A stretch of DNA of 6,252 nt from a bacterium. GTDB taxonomy: Bacteria > UBA9089 > UBA9088. Every line of letters begins with the position of its first letter. The first letter of the stretch is position 1. Made by a program: the position numbers and the translations under genes. Where the stretch lies: positions 1 through 6,252 of the forward strand of contig JBFLYE010000066.1 of assembly GCA_040756715.1 (NCBI GenBank), written 5' to 3'. Of the stretch, positions 6,015-6,252 are shown piece after piece. The notes beneath the pieces were generated by a model. That model ran no database searches and had not been told where the DNA came from. It saw only the letters and a list, made by a program, of their open reading frames with translations.

Positions 6015-6129
6015 TGAATATCAGAACAAGGCATTCAGATACCAGACATTTTAAAACAGCTAAACACATACAGATTTTTTGTTTTTTTAAGGTTTTTAGG
6101 AGGGGTTATATGGAGGTAGGCGGTGAAGG

Positions 6130-6135
6130 TATAAT
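6130..6135 (+). promoter_or_regulatory. Possible -10 promoter box in the right-hand region
   Basis: A perfect TATAAT lies at 6130-6135 in non-coding sequence, downstream of the last complete gene. No acceptable -35 box stands 16-18 bases upstream. A transcript would start near 6142, directly at a set of small repeats. TATAAT also occurs by chance inside genes in this AT-rich window, so the evidence is weak. Confidence 0.3.
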
Positions 6136-6160
6136 GTGATTAAAGAAGGGCCCTTTTCTT

Positions 6161-6252
6161 GTGAAAGAAGCCATTTTAGGAGCTACTCTCTCTTTCGCAT
6201 CAAACATCTTATTAAAACCCTCATGTTTTTATCTTACTTCTTGTTCTTTCGC
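6161..6252 (+). CDS. Possible start of an unrecognised gene cut by the window edge
   Basis: From a GTG at 6161 the frame stays open for 30 codons to the end of the window, reading (M)KEAILGATLSFASNILL and onward, a moderately hydrophobic stretch. I do not recognise the protein. No Shine-Dalgarno sequence precedes the GTG, and an open frame this short can arise by chance. A weak -10 box lies 25 bases upstream. Confidence 0.15.
   Translation, partial: MKEAILGATLSFASNILLKPSCFYLTSCSF

Larger units (their letters stand above)
6015..6252. other. Mostly non-coding right-hand region
   Basis: After the acyl-CoA dehydrogenase stop come about 240 bases without a clear gene. A T-rich stretch (about 6074-6088) lacks a strong hairpin before it, so it is not a convincing terminator. 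A Shine-Dalgarno-like AGGAGGGG (6098-6105) precedes an ATG at 6110 that opens only nine codons (MEVGGEGIM). Small inverted repeats follow at 6142-6170. On the minus strand only short frames are present. Confidence 0.5.

Noticed and set aside
6074-6088. T-rich run after the acyl-CoA dehydrogenase as a terminator
   Set aside because: No stable GC-rich stem precedes the T runs.
6110-6139. Nine-codon open frame with a good Shine-Dalgarno sequence as a leader peptide
   Set aside because: The peptide (MEVGGEGIM) has no regulatory codon run, and no confirmed downstream gene or attenuator follows.
6191-6252. TCTTTCGC repeated at 6191-6198 and 6245-6252
   Set aside because: An 8-base match with only loose similarity around it, at the window edge; too short to call a repeat element.

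Overview
The window is bacterial, AT-rich and densely coding, with short intergenic gaps and several overlapping genes. It holds no rRNA, tRNA, CRISPR array or recognisable mobile element. The gene set (ComEC-type channel, class I dihydroorotase, long-form ribosome hibernation factor, L7/L12, acyl-CoA dehydrogenase) is bacterial. The strongest ribosome binding sites match the usual bacterial anti-Shine-Dalgarno sequence. I cannot assign a phylum. The gene order fits no well-known model organism and would suit an uncultivated low-GC lineage, but that is inference.

Layout: (1) 1-1023 (+) is the 3' part of a comEC/rec2-like DNA-uptake gene cut by the window edge. Its C-terminal metallo-beta-lactamase-like domain has lost key metal-binding residues. 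(2) 1048-2178 (+) is a compact class I dihydroorotase (pyrC), with a promoter placed so that its mRNA would start at or next to the ATG. (3) 2157-3284 (-) is a GT4-type glycosyltransferase that overlaps pyrC tail to tail. (4) 3256-3759 (-) is a long-form hibernation promoting factor, upstream of and overlapping the glycosyltransferase. It also has a leaderless-type promoter. (5) 3884-4258 (+) is ribosomal protein L7/L12 (rplL), divergent from hpf and without rplJ or rpoB next to it. (6) 4279-4863 (+) is a DJ-1/PfpI-family protein with a lipoprotein signal peptide and a near-perfect internal ribosome binding site that could give a second, cytosolic form. (7) 4863-6014 (+) is an acyl-CoA dehydrogenase whose ATG overlaps the stop of the preceding gene. 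(8) 6015-6252 is mostly non-coding, with a possible promoter, small hairpins and a doubtful gene start at the right edge.

There are probably three transcription units: pyrC (perhaps also read through from comEC), hpf-glycosyltransferase leftwards, and rplL-DJ-1-acyl-CoA dehydrogenase rightwards. The last two diverge from a 124-bp region, so a translation gene and a translation-silencing gene share control DNA. I see no clear new multi-gene defence or mobile system. The most interesting points are the paired leaderless promoters, the rplL context, the dual-start DJ-1 lipoprotein, and two family members with unusual active-site or loop changes (ComEC and dihydroorotase).
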